DNA from: Bacillus sp. HF117_J1_D
Lineage (GTDB): Bacteria; Bacillota; Bacilli; Bacillales; Bacillaceae_C
Direction: 5' to 3'
NCBI GenBank assembly: GCA_009928435.1
Contig: JAABNQ010000030.1
Coordinates: 1 to 38,872 of the forward strand
Length of the DNA stretch: 38,872 nucleotides
A program made the position numbers and the translations under genes. Below, in pieces: positions 16,626-24,425 of the stretch. Below the pieces are notes generated by a model. That model saw only the letters and a list, made by a program, of their open reading frames with translations, did not search any database and had not been told where the DNA came from. The stretch's first letter is position 1; each line of letters starts with the position of its first letter.

Positions 16626-16856
16626 GTGCCTACACATTATAAGACATTCATGCCGTATATTAGTCCATTTGATCCATGTCCGCCTATTACGGTGAAATCA
16701 TATTCCACCCCTCCCCATCTTTATTTAGGTTTCCAGCCGCCAAATCTGCCTCAATTTCCACCACGGGAAGCACTAAGGAATGGAACGCTTTGGAAGGTGT
16801 TTTATGATTCGTATTATAGCCCTTATGAAAGAGCAAAGGAGGGTTCTGACACATGA
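16626..16856 (+). CDS. cotJA: Spore coat-associated protein CotJA
   Basis: CotJA is a small Pro/Tyr-rich protein made in the mother cell and needed to bring CotJC into the spore coat. The 76-residue product is rich in P, Y and F, with the pattern SPFDPCPPI near residue 15 and the LYLGFQPPNLPQF core typical of the family. The start is GTG at 16626, with AAGGAGG eight bases upstream. It overlaps cotJB by 4 bp (ATGA), so it is the first gene of cotJABC. A sigma-E promoter is expected, but I could not find a convincing match upstream. In B. subtilis the operon lies elsewhere on the chromosome, so its presence here is a local rearrangement. Confidence 0.9.
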   Translation: MPTHYKTFMPYISPFDPCPPITVKSYSTPPHLYLGFQPPNLPQFPPREALRNGTLWKVFYDSYYSPYERAKEGSDT

Positions 16857-17113
16857 AGCAAATGCCTCCGGAATATTACAAGCAGTTGGAGGAGCTTCAG
16901 GTGATGGATTTCGTCATCGTTGAATTAGCTCTTTACCTGGATACCCATCCAAGCGATATGGATGCCATCCGTCAATATAATGAGTATATAAAAAAACGAA
17001 GAACTTTTCTCGTTCAATTCGAACAAGAATTCGGGCCTATCACAAGCTTCGGTTACAGCTATTCAAGGCATCCTTGGGAGTGGAAAGAAGCTCCGTGGCC
17101 ATGGCAAGTGTAA
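16853..17113 (+). CDS. cotJB: Spore coat protein CotJB
   Basis: This 86-residue product matches CotJB in length and pattern. A helical N half includes FVIVELALYLDTHP, with the conserved LDTHP, and an aromatic C terminus holds several Trp residues (WEWKEAPWPW). It is the second gene of the cotJ operon. The ATG overlaps the cotJA stop, and the downstream gap to cotJC is 42 bp. Its molecular role in coat assembly is not known; association with CotJA and CotJC is inferred from the operon. Confidence 0.92.
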   Translation: MKQMPPEYYKQLEELQVMDFVIVELALYLDTHPSDMDAIRQYNEYIKKRRTFLVQFEQEFGPITSFGYSYSRHPWEWKEAPWPWQV

Positions 17114-17155
17114 ATTAATAAAACCTATTATTCTTTCAAGGAGGTCCTCCCTTTT

Positions 17156-17725
17156 ATGTGGGTGTATGAAAAAAAGCTGCAATATCCAGTCCGCGTAAGT
17201 CAATGCAATCCCATGCTGGCAAAATTTTTGATTGAGCAGTATGGAGGTGCAGACGGTGAACTGGCAGCAGCTCTGCGATATTTAAATCAGCGCTATTCCA
17301 TTCCGGACTCAGTCATCGGGCTTTTAACAGATATTGGAACAGAGGAGTTTGCTCATCTCGAAATGATTGCCACTATGGTATACAAATTAACAAAAGATGC
17401 TACTCCTGAACAAATGAAAGAAGCAGGGCTGGGAGCTCATTATGCGAATCATGATAAAGCACTGTTTTACAATAATGCCGCTGGCGTTCCTTGGACAGCT
17501 AGCTATATACAGGCTAAAGGCGATCCAATCGCTGATTTGTATGAGGATATAGCTGCTGAAGAAAAAGCTCGTGCTACGTACCAATGGATTATTAACATGA
17601 GCGACGATCCAGACTTAAATGATGGATTGCGCTTTTTAAGAGAACGGGAAATCATTCATTCCCAACGATTCCGCGAAGCAGTAGAGATTTTGAAAGAGGA
17701 GCGGGATAGAAAGAAGATATTCTAG
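17156..17725 (+). CDS. cotJC: Spore coat protein CotJC, manganese-catalase fold
   Basis: CotJC belongs to the non-haem manganese catalase family, a four-helix-bundle dimanganese protein, and is deposited in the inner coat. The 189-residue product shows the metal-ligand pattern E35 (in ADGEL), E64-xx-H67 (EEFAHLE), an EE pair at 135-136 (AAEEKAR) and H168 (IIHSQR). All expected ligands are present, so peroxide-removing activity is possible. The ATG at 17156 follows AAGGAGG with a somewhat long spacer. It ends the cotJABC operon. The 17726-17873 gap to ypbF, which converges, shows a weak GGGGGC/GCCCTC hairpin and no convincing terminator. Confidence 0.94.
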   Translation: MWVYEKKLQYPVRVSQCNPMLAKFLIEQYGGADGELAAALRYLNQRYSIPDSVIGLLTDIGTEEFAHLEMIATMVYKLTKDATPEQMKEAGLGAHYANHDKALFYNNAAGVPWTASYIQAKGDPIADLYEDIAAEEKARATYQWIINMSDDPDLNDGLRFLREREIIHSQRFREAVEILKEERDRKKIF

Positions 17726-17873
17726 TGATAGCTTGAAATCGCAATGCTTTCCGTCACCATCTATATCTATGATACAGGGGGCAGTTTCGCCCTCTTCCGC
17801 CTTTATTGTTTATACTCCCTCAGCGACCACTTATAAATTAGTTTCTTCAACAATATTAGCTTCTAAGATTATT

Positions 17874-18329
17874 TCACTTACTTTCGTAATATAGATTAAT
17901 ATCGTACTTTTTTTTCATCTCATCAAAAACGCGGTGGCGGCTACTCCAATGTTCATCATTCCATATATCATGGCTTTTTTCGATAATTTCACATCTTAAA
18001 TCATGGAATTCAGTTTCAGCCTTCTCTTTTTTCTCAAAATAAAATTTTAACGCTCCAAACAAAAGAACACCCAATAGAAAAAGAAAAATTAGATGGTTTG
18101 TCCCTAGCAATGCAGTCATACTGTTCATGATTGAATGGCTGTTTTGAACAACGACGAGCGGGTAGCTAATAAATAACAAGGTCAGACAATAAAGTATGAA
18201 AAATGACAGAATAAAGAAGTGAGTATTTTTATAATGATCATATTTCATCTTTCTCTCAATTAAGTGCAGCATCATTCTTTTTGTTGCTTCGTCCACTTGC
18301 TCATCTAGTGTAAGCCTAAATTTATCCAT
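17874..18329 (-). CDS. ypbF: Uncharacterised membrane protein YpbF
   Basis: The 151-residue product has a charged cytoplasmic N terminus (about 1-36), two membrane helices (about 38-60 and 78-98), and a charged, coiled C-terminal part. Length and topology, together with its place next to ypbE, fit B. subtilis YpbF, whose role is unknown. The ATG at 18329 is preceded by GGGGGGA six bases upstream. It converges with cotJC, which has been placed between ypbF and ypbG in this genome. No enzymatic motif is visible. Confidence 0.72.
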   Translation of the reverse strand: MDKFRLTLDEQVDEATKRMMLHLIERKMKYDHYKNTHFFILSFFILYCLTLLFISYPLVVVQNSHSIMNSMTALLGTNHLIFLFLLGVLLFGALKFYFEKKEKAETEFHDLRCEIIEKSHDIWNDEHWSSRHRVFDEMKKKYDINLYYESK

Positions 18330-18382
18330 ACGATCCCCCCATTAGAAAAGCGAAAGACGCGTAACCAAAGATAATTTTGATG

Positions 18383-18416
18383 TGAGAGCTCCTCAGCCGC
18401 CACAGCAAAGCTCTCA
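18383..18416. repeat. 8-bp inverted repeat upstream of ypbF
   Basis: TGAGAGCT (18383-18390) is a perfect inverted match to AGCTCTCA (18409-18416) with an 18-nt loop. It lies 54-87 bp before the ypbF start and may be a leader structure. The remainder of 18330-18557 holds a poor plus-strand reading frame without a ribosome binding site, which I do not call a gene. Confidence 0.35.
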
Positions 18417-18557
18417 TTTCAATTACAACTTGAAAAGTCTTCATGCGGTTTTACATCGAGGAAACATCCGCTTCCTTCCACAAGCTATTCCGCATGAGCC
18501 TGTTTCAAATAAAGCGCAACTCTTTTGCTCGAGCTATCTCATTTTACATTTTCAAAA

Positions 18558-18586
18558 AGCCCCTCATTTTCATCATATGAGGGGCT
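18558..18586 (-). terminator. Terminator of ypbD-ypbE
   Basis: AGCCCCTCAT (18558-18567) pairs perfectly with ATGAGGGGCT (18577-18586). On the minus strand TTTTT follows. It lies 19 bp past the ypbE stop, so ypbD-ypbE end here and ypbF is transcribed separately. Confidence 0.85.
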
Positions 18587-18605
18587 AATCCATTTTATGA
18601 AGCTA

Positions 18606-19403
18606 TTAGGGCAGTGGGATCGTCAATGTTTGTCCAACACTGATTTCATTGCCTGCAAGTCCATTTGCCTGTCTTATTTTTTCTACACCTGCTTGGGAAC
18701 CATAATATTTCAGAGCAATTCGGAAAAGGTTCTCTCCCTGCTGGACTGTATGATAAGTGACGTTTCCTTGAGTATTTTCATTGTTATTGTCCTGATTTTG
18801 TTCTTCCTGTTGCTTCGGTGGATTCTCTGCTGCTTTAGCCTGTTCTTCTTTCTTTGCTGCTTCTCTCTTAGCCGCTTCTCTTTTGGCGGCTTCTTCTTTA
18901 GCTGCTTCTTGCCTAGCTTTTTCTTTCTCTGCCGCCTCTCTTTTAGCTTTTTCCTTTTTGGCGGCTTCTCTTTTGGCCTCTTCTCTTTTGGCCTCTTCTC
19001 TTTTGGCCTTTTCTTTCTCAGCTTCCTCTTTTTTAATTTTTTCTTGATCGTCTTCTTCTTTTTTGGCAGAATTATCGGTTTCCTTTTCTTTTTTAGACCC
19101 TGCTTCCATCACCGAATCTTCCGTTTCAAAAGACACTTCTTCCCCTGAACTGCTGTTTGCAGGATTCGCTTTAGAACGATCCCCATTATTGATGATGGAC
19201 AGTATTATGACCGGAAGCATCAGTAAAATAAGTAAAAGTACAAGCGGTATAGATACTTTTTTCTTCTTTGTATTCCCGTTCTGAGCTGTATCCGGCACTT
19301 TCTTTTCTCTATGATAATCAGCTCTTGAAGGGAGCGCATCCTTTCCTGCATCCTGTTCGTTTTCGGCGTTTTGCCGATTTAGACGATTTTGATTCATTTC
19401 CAT
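18606..19403 (-). CDS. ypbE: Membrane protein YpbE with a C-terminal LysM domain
   Basis: The 265-residue product has a polar cytoplasmic N terminus (1-46), one membrane helix (about 49-71), and a long outward-facing region. About 90 residues of that region are almost only A, K, E and R, in imperfect [10 protein letters not shown] repeats (about 115-200). A LysM domain (about 217-264, [19 protein letters not shown]) ends the protein, and this fold binds cell-wall glycans. The Lys/Glu part should form a single long helix that spans the wall. It matches YpbE in position and domain layout. The ATG at 19403 has AAGGGG seven bases upstream. It follows ypbD by 15 bp and is cotranscribed with it. 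Confidence 0.85.
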   Translation of the reverse strand: MEMNQNRLNRQNAENEQDAGKDALPSRADYHREKKVPDTAQNGNTKKKKVSIPLVLLLILLMLPVIILSIINNGDRSKANPANSSSGEEVSFETEDSVMEAGSKKEKETDNSAKKEEDDQEKIKKEEAEKEKAKREEAKREEAKREAAKKEKAKREAAEKEKARQEAAKEEAAKREAAKREAAKKEEQAKAAENPPKQQEEQNQDNNNENTQGNVTYHTVQQGENLFRIALKYYGSQAGVEKIRQANGLAGNEISVGQTLTIPLP

Positions 19404-19418
19404 TTTTAATCCCCTTCT

Positions 19419-20006
19419 TTACAAATCCTTTCGGAAAGAACCGAACTTTATATATACCCCTAACAAACAGTCTATCGTAAAATGCATGGCGATTACCGGC
19501 CACAACAGCTGCCCAGCCAAGTGATAGACTATGCCTATCCAGAAGCTTAATACAATGACATTTACCAATAAATACCAATGAGACCAATATCGCAAATGGA
19601 TAACAGCGAAGATAAGGCTTGCTCCCACAAGTCCTGCGGTTGTTTGCACAATCCCTCTAAACAACAGTTCTTCGGTAAAGGCAATGACGAAAGCTACAAT
19701 AGGAATCTGCCAAAAAGGCATCGACTTAAATATTTTATGATTGATCCCGCCATCGTCGTAATACTTTTTCGGCAATAGGTTCATCATGATTATATCTATG
19801 CTTACTACTACTGCACCATTAGCAACCCCCCAAACAAACCACTTAAAATCAAATTTGAATTTCTGACCAACTTCAGCCATATCAAAGATAAGAGCCCCTA
19901 TTACTAAGGAAATCCCCAGCAATATAAATTGAGTCAAATATAAGTGGAATGTAAGCTCCCGATGGGTCATCTGTTCGATGAGCTCTGACTGCCTGCTTTT
20001 TCTCAT
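19419..20006 (-). CDS. ypbD: CPBP-family intramembrane protease YpbD
   Basis: This 195-residue membrane protein has about six helices and the CPBP (CAAX protease and bacteriocin-processing, ABI) signature. E112-E113 lie in FTEELLFRG, with R117, and a conserved H137 lies in FAVIHL. These are the catalytic motif 1 and motif 2 positions of the family. The substrate is unknown. It matches B. subtilis YpbD in position before ypbE. The ATG at 20006 follows the stop of a small upstream ORF by only six bases, which suggests coupled translation. In B. subtilis recQ and ypbB precede it; here they are missing. Confidence 0.85.
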   Translation of the reverse strand: MRKSRQSELIEQMTHRELTFHLYLTQFILLGISLVIGALIFDMAEVGQKFKFDFKWFVWGVANGAVVVSIDIIMMNLLPKKYYDDGGINHKIFKSMPFWQIPIVAFVIAFTEELLFRGIVQTTAGLVGASLIFAVIHLRYWSHWYLLVNVIVLSFWIGIVYHLAGQLLWPVIAMHFTIDCLLGVYIKFGSFRKDL

Positions 20007-20012
20007 GTAAAA

Positions 20013-20132
20013 TCACTCTTTTATTAGACCATTATCTATCATCATATGTAGGGGGTGCTCGCCCTTTATTCCCCAGCACTCCAGGTATGCACAATGCCTT
20101 GTTAAACATTTTTTGTGAAAAATTTGCATCAT
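20013..20132 (-). CDS. Possible 39-residue Cys/His-rich small protein
   Basis: I do not recognise this ORF. Its 39 codons hold three Cys (positions 9, 14, 19) and four His (6, 13, 27, 30 or nearby), including RHCAYLECWG, a spacing that could bind a metal. The stop codon lies six bases before the ypbD start, as in coupled genes, and the end of the ORF (AAAGAG) would serve as the ypbD ribosome binding site. The frame stays open upstream for about 20 more codons to a TAG, without an ATG. No strong ribosome binding site is seen at the ATG pair at 20127-20132. It may be real, or the remnant of a lost gene. Confidence 0.3.
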   Translation of the reverse strand: MMQIFHKKCLTRHCAYLECWGIKGEHPLHMMIDNGLIKE

Positions 20133-20264
20133 GCTGATCTTTGCTTTAAGTAAAAAAGAAAAGGTCTCTTTAATTTTATCACGAATCTGTTTTTTCGACT
20201 ATATTCTCTACGATCTTCCGTGGATTAAAATAGTTCGACAAATTCGTCACAAATTTCTTTTATG

Positions 20265-20293
20265 TTGAAATGTTGTTTCCAGAGGATTAATAT
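20265..20293 (+). promoter_or_regulatory. Sigma-A promoter of fer
   Basis: TTGAAA (20265-20270) and TAATAT (20288-20293) are separated by exactly 17 bp, close to the vegetative consensus. It gives a leader of about 70 nt before the fer start. Confidence 0.75.
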
Positions 20294-20370
20294 ATGTATA
20301 GAAATAAATCTTCATGCCAATTATGTTACCGAAACAACATTGACATAGATGAGTGATAGGAGGATTATAA

Positions 20371-20619
<249 letters not shown>

Positions 20620-20657
20620 ATTTTATTAAAGAGCCCGTCTAAAAAGTCCCTAACATT

Positions 20658-20689
20658 AATCAGTCGGAGGAATTTTTCTCCGACTGATT
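20658..20689 (+). terminator. Terminator of fer
   Basis: AATCAGTCGGAG (20658-20669) is a perfect 12-bp inverted match to CTCCGACTGATT (20678-20689), 38 bp past the fer stop. The T-run after the stem is short. It is followed by a G-rich stretch at about 20701-20707 and, up to 20843, by nothing that I can assign. Confidence 0.65.
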
Positions 20690-20843
20690 TGCATTTGTGT
20701 GGGGGGGCCGCCCGAAAACAGCCTGCGATGCAGCCAAGGAAGCAAATTATTTTCGACAGCGTACAGATCTTTTATTTATCCATAGTCAATTTCCGAATGG
20801 AGCTTTATGAAAATATGGGAACGAGAGAGCAGCTTGGCTGAAT

Positions 20844-21044
20844 TACTGTCTGGAAAAAAAGTTACTGGCCAATTTGACGGAATTGCTATCCAAAAAAATG
20901 AAATAAAGCCATACTGTCCTACTTCGATCAAATACTGTCCAAGCAAGAGGCGATACTATCCAAAAAAATGAAATACTATCCGCTTTTACCATAATACTGG
21001 CCGAAAAAAATGAAATACTGTCCACCTTTGATCAAATACTATCC
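20844..21044. repeat. Ten-copy array of TACTRTCC-type boxes phased at 21 bp
   Basis: Boxes like TACTGTCC, TACTATCC and TACTGGCC start at 20844, 20863, 20884, 20912, 20933, 20954, 20974, 20995, 21016 and 21037. Steps are 19, 21, 28, 21, 21, 20, 21, 21 and 21. The spacers are not random: forms with AAAAAAATGAAA, with GATCAAA and with AAGAG recur in a similar order, so a unit of about 63 bp may have been duplicated. The array lies between the fer terminator and the pump terminator. It has no stable reading frame, since one 20-bp step breaks it. No mobile-element gene is near. Function is unknown. Confidence 0.85.
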
Positions 21045-21091
21045 AAACAAGAGAATGCTTTTATTTGAGCTCGACATCTTACTTTCGAACG

Positions 21092-21131
21092 CTTTGCTGA
21101 GAACAGCAAAGGACGGGTATGAAACCCGCCC
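21092..21131 (-). terminator. Twin hairpins ending the RND pump transcript
   Basis: GGACGGGT (21111-21118) pairs with ACCCGCCC (21124-21131) apart from one wobble. A neighbouring CTTTGCTG/CAGCAAAG stem (21092-21099 with 21104-21111) shares its edge. They lie 32 bp past the stop at 21163. The T-tract is poor, so termination strength is uncertain. Confidence 0.5.
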
Positions 21132-21162
21132 TAAACTCCTCCTGCTTCTTTGAAAAGCTACT

Positions 21163-24100
21163 TTACATCGCTATATCAGCATCTTTCTTCAACCGTTGTT
21201 TTTTTGCCTTTTTAAAATAAAATAGCTCATATACTACAGGGATAATGACTAATGTCAGTAACGTCGCTGCAGACAATCCACCAATCACCACTACAGCTAA
21301 CCCTTTCGAAACAATACTTCCCATTTCTTCCTTACCAATCAAAAGTGGGATCATGGCAAAGATAGTAGCCAAAGCGGTCATGATGATTGGCCTGAACCTA
21401 GTAGCACCTGCCTCAAGCAAAGCTTGTCGAATTGGCATCGTCTTTTCATTCTGCCTTACCCGGTCAAGTAAGACAATTGCATTTGTCACGACAATTCCTA
21501 TCAGCATAAGTGCCCCAATCATAGCTCCAATATCAATAGGTGTCTGGGAAATAAGAAGTCCAAGAATGGCACCGATTAAAGCCAACGGCAATGTAAACAG
21601 AATAACGAGCGGAGCCCGAAGCGTTTTAAATGTGAGAACCATAATCAAGTAGACAAGGCCGATGGAGACAGCCATCAATTGGAATAATTCCATAAACTGT
21701 TCCGACTGTGCACTTGCTGCTCCACCATATTCCAGTGAAACCCCATCAGGCAAAGACAATTTAGCTGCCTTCATATTGACCTCATTCGCTATTTTAGAGA
21801 GATTTTTTGAGTCTGCCTCAACACTAACACGAACGTATTCCTTGTTGTCTTTCCGAAGAATACTTGTTGGTTTCTCCGCTCGTTCAATCTTTGCAATGGA
21901 TGAAAGCTCCACAGTTTTTTCATTTGCAATGACAGAAATATCCTTTAATTCATTCTCTGAAGTTGGATGGATAGAGCTGTCAAGCATAACGACAGTATCT
22001 TTCCCTTCCAGCTTGATCATACCAATTGGAAATGGGTTCAGCATCATCTGCACTTGCTTCGCCACTTCCTCTGTGTTTACCTTCTTCTGATTGACATTCA
22101 TATTATAGACAGTTTTTAGCTCATTTTGATTGCTTGTAACTTTTTCTACTCCATCGATTCCCTTTACTTCATCCATCACTTGCTTGGATGCTTTGATTAG
22201 TTTGTTAGGGTCGTTTCCGACGACATCTAATGTGATCGTTGAATCACTGAAGTTTACAAGAGATACAAACATGATGTCGAAATCCGCATCTGCGTACTTT
22301 TCTTTTTGCTGCTCTATCTTTTCCATCACTTTTTCCGTATTTGCGTCTTTCTTCATCACTATGTGGAAGCTTCCCTGATTTTGTGAATTGATCTGGCTAA
22401 ACTGTGCATCCTCCGGATTCGAGCCAAGGAAGGTAATCACTTCTTTCACTTCAGGCTGATCCCTCAAAAAGGACTCAAATTCAAAAGCTTCATCCTTTAC
22501 TTTTGAAAACGGAACATCATCCGGGTAGACCATATTGACGGAAACATCATTATCCGCAGCATCAGCGGCTCCTTTCGGCATCACGACGTACATGCCAACC
22601 GCTCCGGCAAAAATAAAGAAAGAAAGTATAAGCGGTACCCATTTATGTCTTAAACTCCAATCTAATATTTTAATATACCGTTTTGGTTTCTTATATACTG
22701 GCATTTTTCCCTGCTTCAACATCCGTGAACTCATAAGCGGAACAACGACCAACGCAACAAGAAGTGAGGATAGAAGCGCGTATGTAATGGTCAGCGCAAA
22801 CGGGAGCAATAATTCTTCAAGTGACTTCACGAGTCCCATTGGTAAAAATACGGCAACGGTTGTCAAAGTCGATGAAGTAATCGCGGCTGCAACTTCTTTT
22901 GTTGAGGTCACAATGACTTCTTTGGAAAAATCTCCGCCTTGAGCTTTTCTGAATATGTTTTCGATCACAACAATACTGTCATCTACCAAGCGACCCACTG
23001 CTACGGCAACTGCGCCAATCGTCAGTACATTCAGGGTGATTCCAGATTGTGAAAGCAAAAATAGAGTTAATCCAAGAGATAACGGGATGCTCACAATGGT
23101 GATGAGTGTCATCCGGAGATGTCGCAAAAAGACGAAAATAACAATTGTGGCAAATAAAGCACCAATAAGTACTGCCTGCATCATGCTATCTACAGAATTA
23201 ACTATGAATTCAGAAAACGAAATGAGCATGGACGCCTCAATGGTAGGATTAAATTCCTTATTTACCTTTTCCATTGTTTGTTCTACTTTTTTACCAATCG
23301 AGACAGCATTGGCATTGGACTCTTTATGAAGAAGCAGCGCTACGGCTTCCTCCCCATTCACCCGTGTGAAAAAGGTTTCACTTGAATCACTAATACTGAC
23401 CTTTGCAATATCTTTCAGTCGAATTTCCGATGCAATCTGCATGTTCTCGAGTTCTTTTATTCCGTCAATCTGTCCAACCACTTTCAAATTGGCTTTTCGG
23501 TCATCAATGGTTTCTTCACCTACAGCCACTGCGAGGTTCTTTCCTTGTAGAATCCCCATCAAAGCTTGAACAGGAATATGGTAATCGTTCATTTTTTTCT
23601 GATCAAGTGTGATATTCACCTGTGTCTGTTGTTTCCCATGTACAAGTACATTAGACACACCTGAAATGCCCTGAAACATTGGAATGATCTCATTTTCTAT
23701 TTTCTCCATGTCATCTCGATCGATTCCTTTCGGAAAGGAAAGCCCGATTTGCCATAAAGGAATCATATCCAAGTTTAACTGAGACACGATTGGTTTTGTA
23801 TATCCCTCTGGCAGCTCAATAGTAGCTAATGCCTCCTGAACCTGAGTTTTAGCTTCTTTCATATCAACTGAAGGATCTAATGCAATATCTATGGATGAGT
23901 ATCCATCTGCCGACGTGGAAAATACATGTTTTTTACCTTTTACCGATCCAATCGCTTTCTCTATAGGCTTTGTAACTTGTTCAGCCATTGTATCTGCATC
24001 GGTCCCCTGTCCCATGACAATGACGGTTACTGCAGGGTTATTTGCAGAAGGCATAAACTCCTTTGGCAATGTAAAATAACTAAGTGTTCCTAGCCCTAAA

Positions 24101-24165
24101 ATCAGGACAGTCATCAAAATGACAGCTGACTTATTCTTTAAGGCCCAATTTGTAAATCTAATCAT
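21163..24165 (-). CDS. RND-family efflux transporter, SwrC/AcrB-like
   Basis: The 1000-residue product has the RND layout: a first helix, a large periplasmic-type loop (about 35-330), helices 2-6, a second loop (about 540-820), and helices 8-12. The proton-relay pair D395-D396 is present in VGRLVDDSIVVIEN. The C half has the matching LIGIVVTNAIVLLD segment. It resembles SwrC (YerP) of B. subtilis, which exports surfactin and other amphipathic compounds, but the substrate here is not known. No membrane-fusion partner gene and no adjacent regulator are visible. The ATG at 24165 has GAGGGGG six bases upstream. It lies between fer and fmnP, where B. subtilis has no such gene. Confidence 0.92.
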   Translation of the reverse strand: MIRFTNWALKNKSAVILMTVLILGLGTLSYFTLPKEFMPSANNPAVTVIVMGQGTDADTMAEQVTKPIEKAIGSVKGKKHVFSTSADGYSSIDIALDPSVDMKEAKTQVQEALATIELPEGYTKPIVSQLNLDMIPLWQIGLSFPKGIDRDDMEKIENEIIPMFQGISGVSNVLVHGKQQTQVNITLDQKKMNDYHIPVQALMGILQGKNLAVAVGEETIDDRKANLKVVGQIDGIKELENMQIASEIRLKDIAKVSISDSSETFFTRVNGEEAVALLLHKESNANAVSIGKKVEQTMEKVNKEFNPTIEASMLISFSEFIVNSVDSMMQAVLIGALFATIVIFVFLRHLRMTLITIVSIPLSLGLTLFLLSQSGITLNVLTIGAVAVAVGRLVDDSIVVIENIFRKAQGGDFSKEVIVTSTKEVAAAITSSTLTTVAVFLPMGLVKSLEELLLPFALTITYALLSSLLVALVVVPLMSSRMLKQGKMPVYKKPKRYIKILDWSLRHKWVPLILSFFIFAGAVGMYVVMPKGAADAADNDVSVNMVYPDDVPFSKVKDEAFEFESFLRDQPEVKEVITFLGSNPEDAQFSQINSQNQGSFHIVMKKDANTEKVMEKIEQQKEKYADADFDIMFVSLVNFSDSTITLDVVGNDPNKLIKASKQVMDEVKGIDGVEKVTSNQNELKTVYNMNVNQKKVNTEEVAKQVQMMLNPFPIGMIKLEGKDTVVMLDSSIHPTSENELKDISVIANEKTVELSSIAKIERAEKPTSILRKDNKEYVRVSVEADSKNLSKIANEVNMKAAKLSLPDGVSLEYGGAASAQSEQFMELFQLMAVSIGLVYLIMVLTFKTLRAPLVILFTLPLALIGAILGLLISQTPIDIGAMIGALMLIGIVVTNAIVLLDRVRQNEKTMPIRQALLEAGATRFRPIIMTALATIFAMIPLLIGKEEMGSIVSKGLAVVVIGGLSAATLLTLVIIPVVYELFYFKKAKKQRLKKDADIAM

Positions 24166-24376
24166 TCATTTCCCCCTCAAAAAGTATTACTCCCACAACA
24201 TCAGTATAATTTATTGATTGATTTATCATATGGACTAAAGTCGTAATTTTCCTTACTCCTTTGTATTTAGTTAGAGGGGAAAACGGTAGACCACAACCTC
24301 CATTTTCACCCCATCCTATGACGTAAAACATCTCCTCTAATTTGCAAAAACTTGTATTATTTTTTAAGCAATAATG

Positions 24377-24416
24377 AAAAGAGCCATCAATGAAACACTT
24401 CATTGATGGCTCTTTT
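24377..24416. terminator. Terminator of fmnP (18-bp perfect stem)
   Basis: AAAAGAGCCATCAATGAA (24377-24394) pairs perfectly with its complement (24399-24416) around an ACAC loop. A and T runs at both ends suggest action in both directions. It ends fmnP, 9 bp after its stop. Between it and the RND gene (24166-24376) there is a TATACT-like -10 near 24200, but no clear -35. Confidence 0.9.
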
Positions 24417-24425
24417 AACATATAT

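Noticed and set aside
18382-18588. 68-codon plus-strand frame starting with GTG before ypbE
   Set aside because: No ribosome binding site; it covers an inverted repeat and the ypbE terminator.
18525-19148. Long plus-strand frame rich in Phe, Leu and Ser opposite ypbE
   Set aside because: It is the antisense of the Lys/Glu/Ala repeats of ypbE, which force a Phe/Leu/Ser reading on the other strand; there is no ribosome binding site.
20843-21025. 60-codon minus-strand frame across the 21-bp array
   Set aside because: A 21-bp repeat stays in frame for some distance by itself, and no ribosome binding site is seen, so it is a by-product of the repeat.
20844-21044. CRISPR array
   Set aside because: The repeats are only 8 bp with 12-20-bp spacers that recur, and there are no cas genes.
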